From Rhodospirillaceae bacterium (lineage in GTDB: Bacteria > Pseudomonadota > Alphaproteobacteria > UBA9219), in NCBI GenBank assembly GCA_003486725.1, contig DNGD01000151.1:1-5155 (forward strand): DNA of 5,155 nt, written 5' to 3'. Both the position numbers and the translations under genes were made by a program. This document shows positions 4,592 through 5,155 of the stretch, piece after piece. Within the stretch, counting starts at the first letter, position 1. Every line of letters begins with the position of its first letter. The notes under the pieces were generated by a model. That model was not told the DNA's origin. It saw only the letters and a list, made by a program, of their open reading frames with translations, and ran no database searches.

Positions 4592-5155
4592 TTATGCCGC
4601 CTTTTTTACCCTTTCGATATCCGCGCCGCAAGCGCCAAGCTTTTCTTCAAGCCGTTCATAGCCGCGATCAAGATGATAGATACGGTTGAGCACCGTCTCG
4701 CCCTCGGCCACCAGCCCTGCCAGCGCGAGCGACACAGAGGCACGCAGATCTGTTGCCATCACAGGCGCACCTTTCAGCTTCTTGACGCCGCGCACCATGG
4801 CGGAGGAGCCATGCACCGTAATGTTCGCGCCCATGCGGATCAGTTCCGGCACATGCATAAAGCGGTTTTCGAAGATCGTTTCTGTGATCATCGCCGCGCC
4901 GTCAGCCACGCACATCAGCGCCATCATCTGCGCCTGCAAATCCGTCGGGAACCCAGGGAAAGGCTCGGTCATCACATCGACACCGATCAGCTTATCCTTC
5001 GCACGGCGCACGCGGATACCGTCCGCCGTTTCTTCGGCCATCACGCCGGCCTTGGCGAGCACGTCGAACACGCTCTTGAGGCCATCCATCCGCGCACCAA
5101 GTAATTCCATATCGCCATTGGTGATCGCAGCGGCCATCGCAAAGGTGCCAGCCTC
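4592..5155 (-). CDS. murA: UDP-N-acetylglucosamine 1-carboxyvinyltransferase MurA, C-terminal part (runs off right edge)
   Basis: The frame is open from the right edge to TAA at 4592-4594 and gives 187 residues, starting EAGTF and ending IERVKKAA. It is the C-terminal 45% or so of MurA, which transfers enolpyruvate from PEP to UDP-GlcNAc, the first committed cytoplasmic step of peptidoglycan synthesis. Fragment residue 1 corresponds to about E. coli 234. Conserved residues fall in the right places by offset: Asp72 (E. coli Asp305, in FPTDLQAQ), Arg98 (Arg331, in [11 protein letters not shown]), Asp136 and Arg138 (Asp369 and Arg371, in ATDLRAS) and Arg164 (Arg397, in HLDRGYER). The catalytic cysteine of the loop (Cys115, fosfomycin target) lies outside the window, so its presence cannot be checked. 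The in-frame ATG at 5137 is internal. It is the first visible gene of the minus-strand group and is tightly spaced (13 bases) to DUF2948. Confidence 0.97.
   Translation of the reverse strand, partial: EAGTFAMAAAITNGDMELLGARMDGLKSVFDVLAKAGVMAEETADGIRVRRAKDKLIGVDVMTEPFPGFPTDLQAQMMALMCVADGAAMITETIFENRFMHVPELIRMGANITVHGSSAMVRGVKKLKGAPVMATDLRASVSLALAGLVAEGETVLNRIYHLDRGYERLEEKLGACGADIERVKKAA

Noticed and set aside
4559..5104. 181-codon plus-strand frame opposite murA
   Set aside because: It is His/Arg-rich as expected for an antisense shadow, and the minus strand is unmistakable MurA.

Overview
The window looks like chromosomal core DNA from an alphaproteobacterium. The best evidence is the minus-strand run murA - DUF2948 - infA. 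DUF2948 is a small family found essentially in Alphaproteobacteria, and its gene usually sits directly behind murA. The RsmE homologue has the ILRADTA form of its C-terminal motif, which is also common in that class. The mixed base composition and the odd gene neighbourhoods would fit a deep-branching or reduced lineage, but genus cannot be judged from here. I see no insertion sequence, phage gene, CRISPR array, rRNA or tRNA.

Layout. (1) Positions 1-158 carry the 5' end of rpsL (ribosomal protein S12) on the minus strand, running off the left edge. (2) Positions 159-689 are an unusually long gene-free divergent region between rpsL and rsmE. It holds a candidate rpsL promoter with an inverted repeat inside it, a long potential rpsL leader with a 15-codon upstream ORF and competing short hairpins, and a large imperfect inverted repeat around the likely rsmE promoter. 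(3) Positions 690-3044 on the plus strand carry rsmE (16S rRNA m3U1498 methyltransferase), a translationally coupled 231-residue protein of unknown function with an Asp tract and an internal repeat, and then a separately promoted 255-residue lipoprotein. (4) A strong two-way intrinsic terminator at 3063-3092 separates these genes from the convergent minus-strand group. (5) Positions 3111-5155 on the minus strand, read in the order of transcription, carry murA (C-terminal part), the DUF2948 protein, infA (IF-1) and a secreted 233-residue protein of unknown function.

The recognisable genes serve translation (S12, IF-1, RsmE) and peptidoglycan synthesis (MurA). Three proteins are unassigned: one probably cytoplasmic, one lipoprotein and one exported. 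I do not see a convincing new multi-gene system. The best leads for something undescribed are the rpsL leader (uORF plus mutually exclusive pairings), a similar three-segment pairing before infA, and the repeat-containing protein coupled to rsmE.
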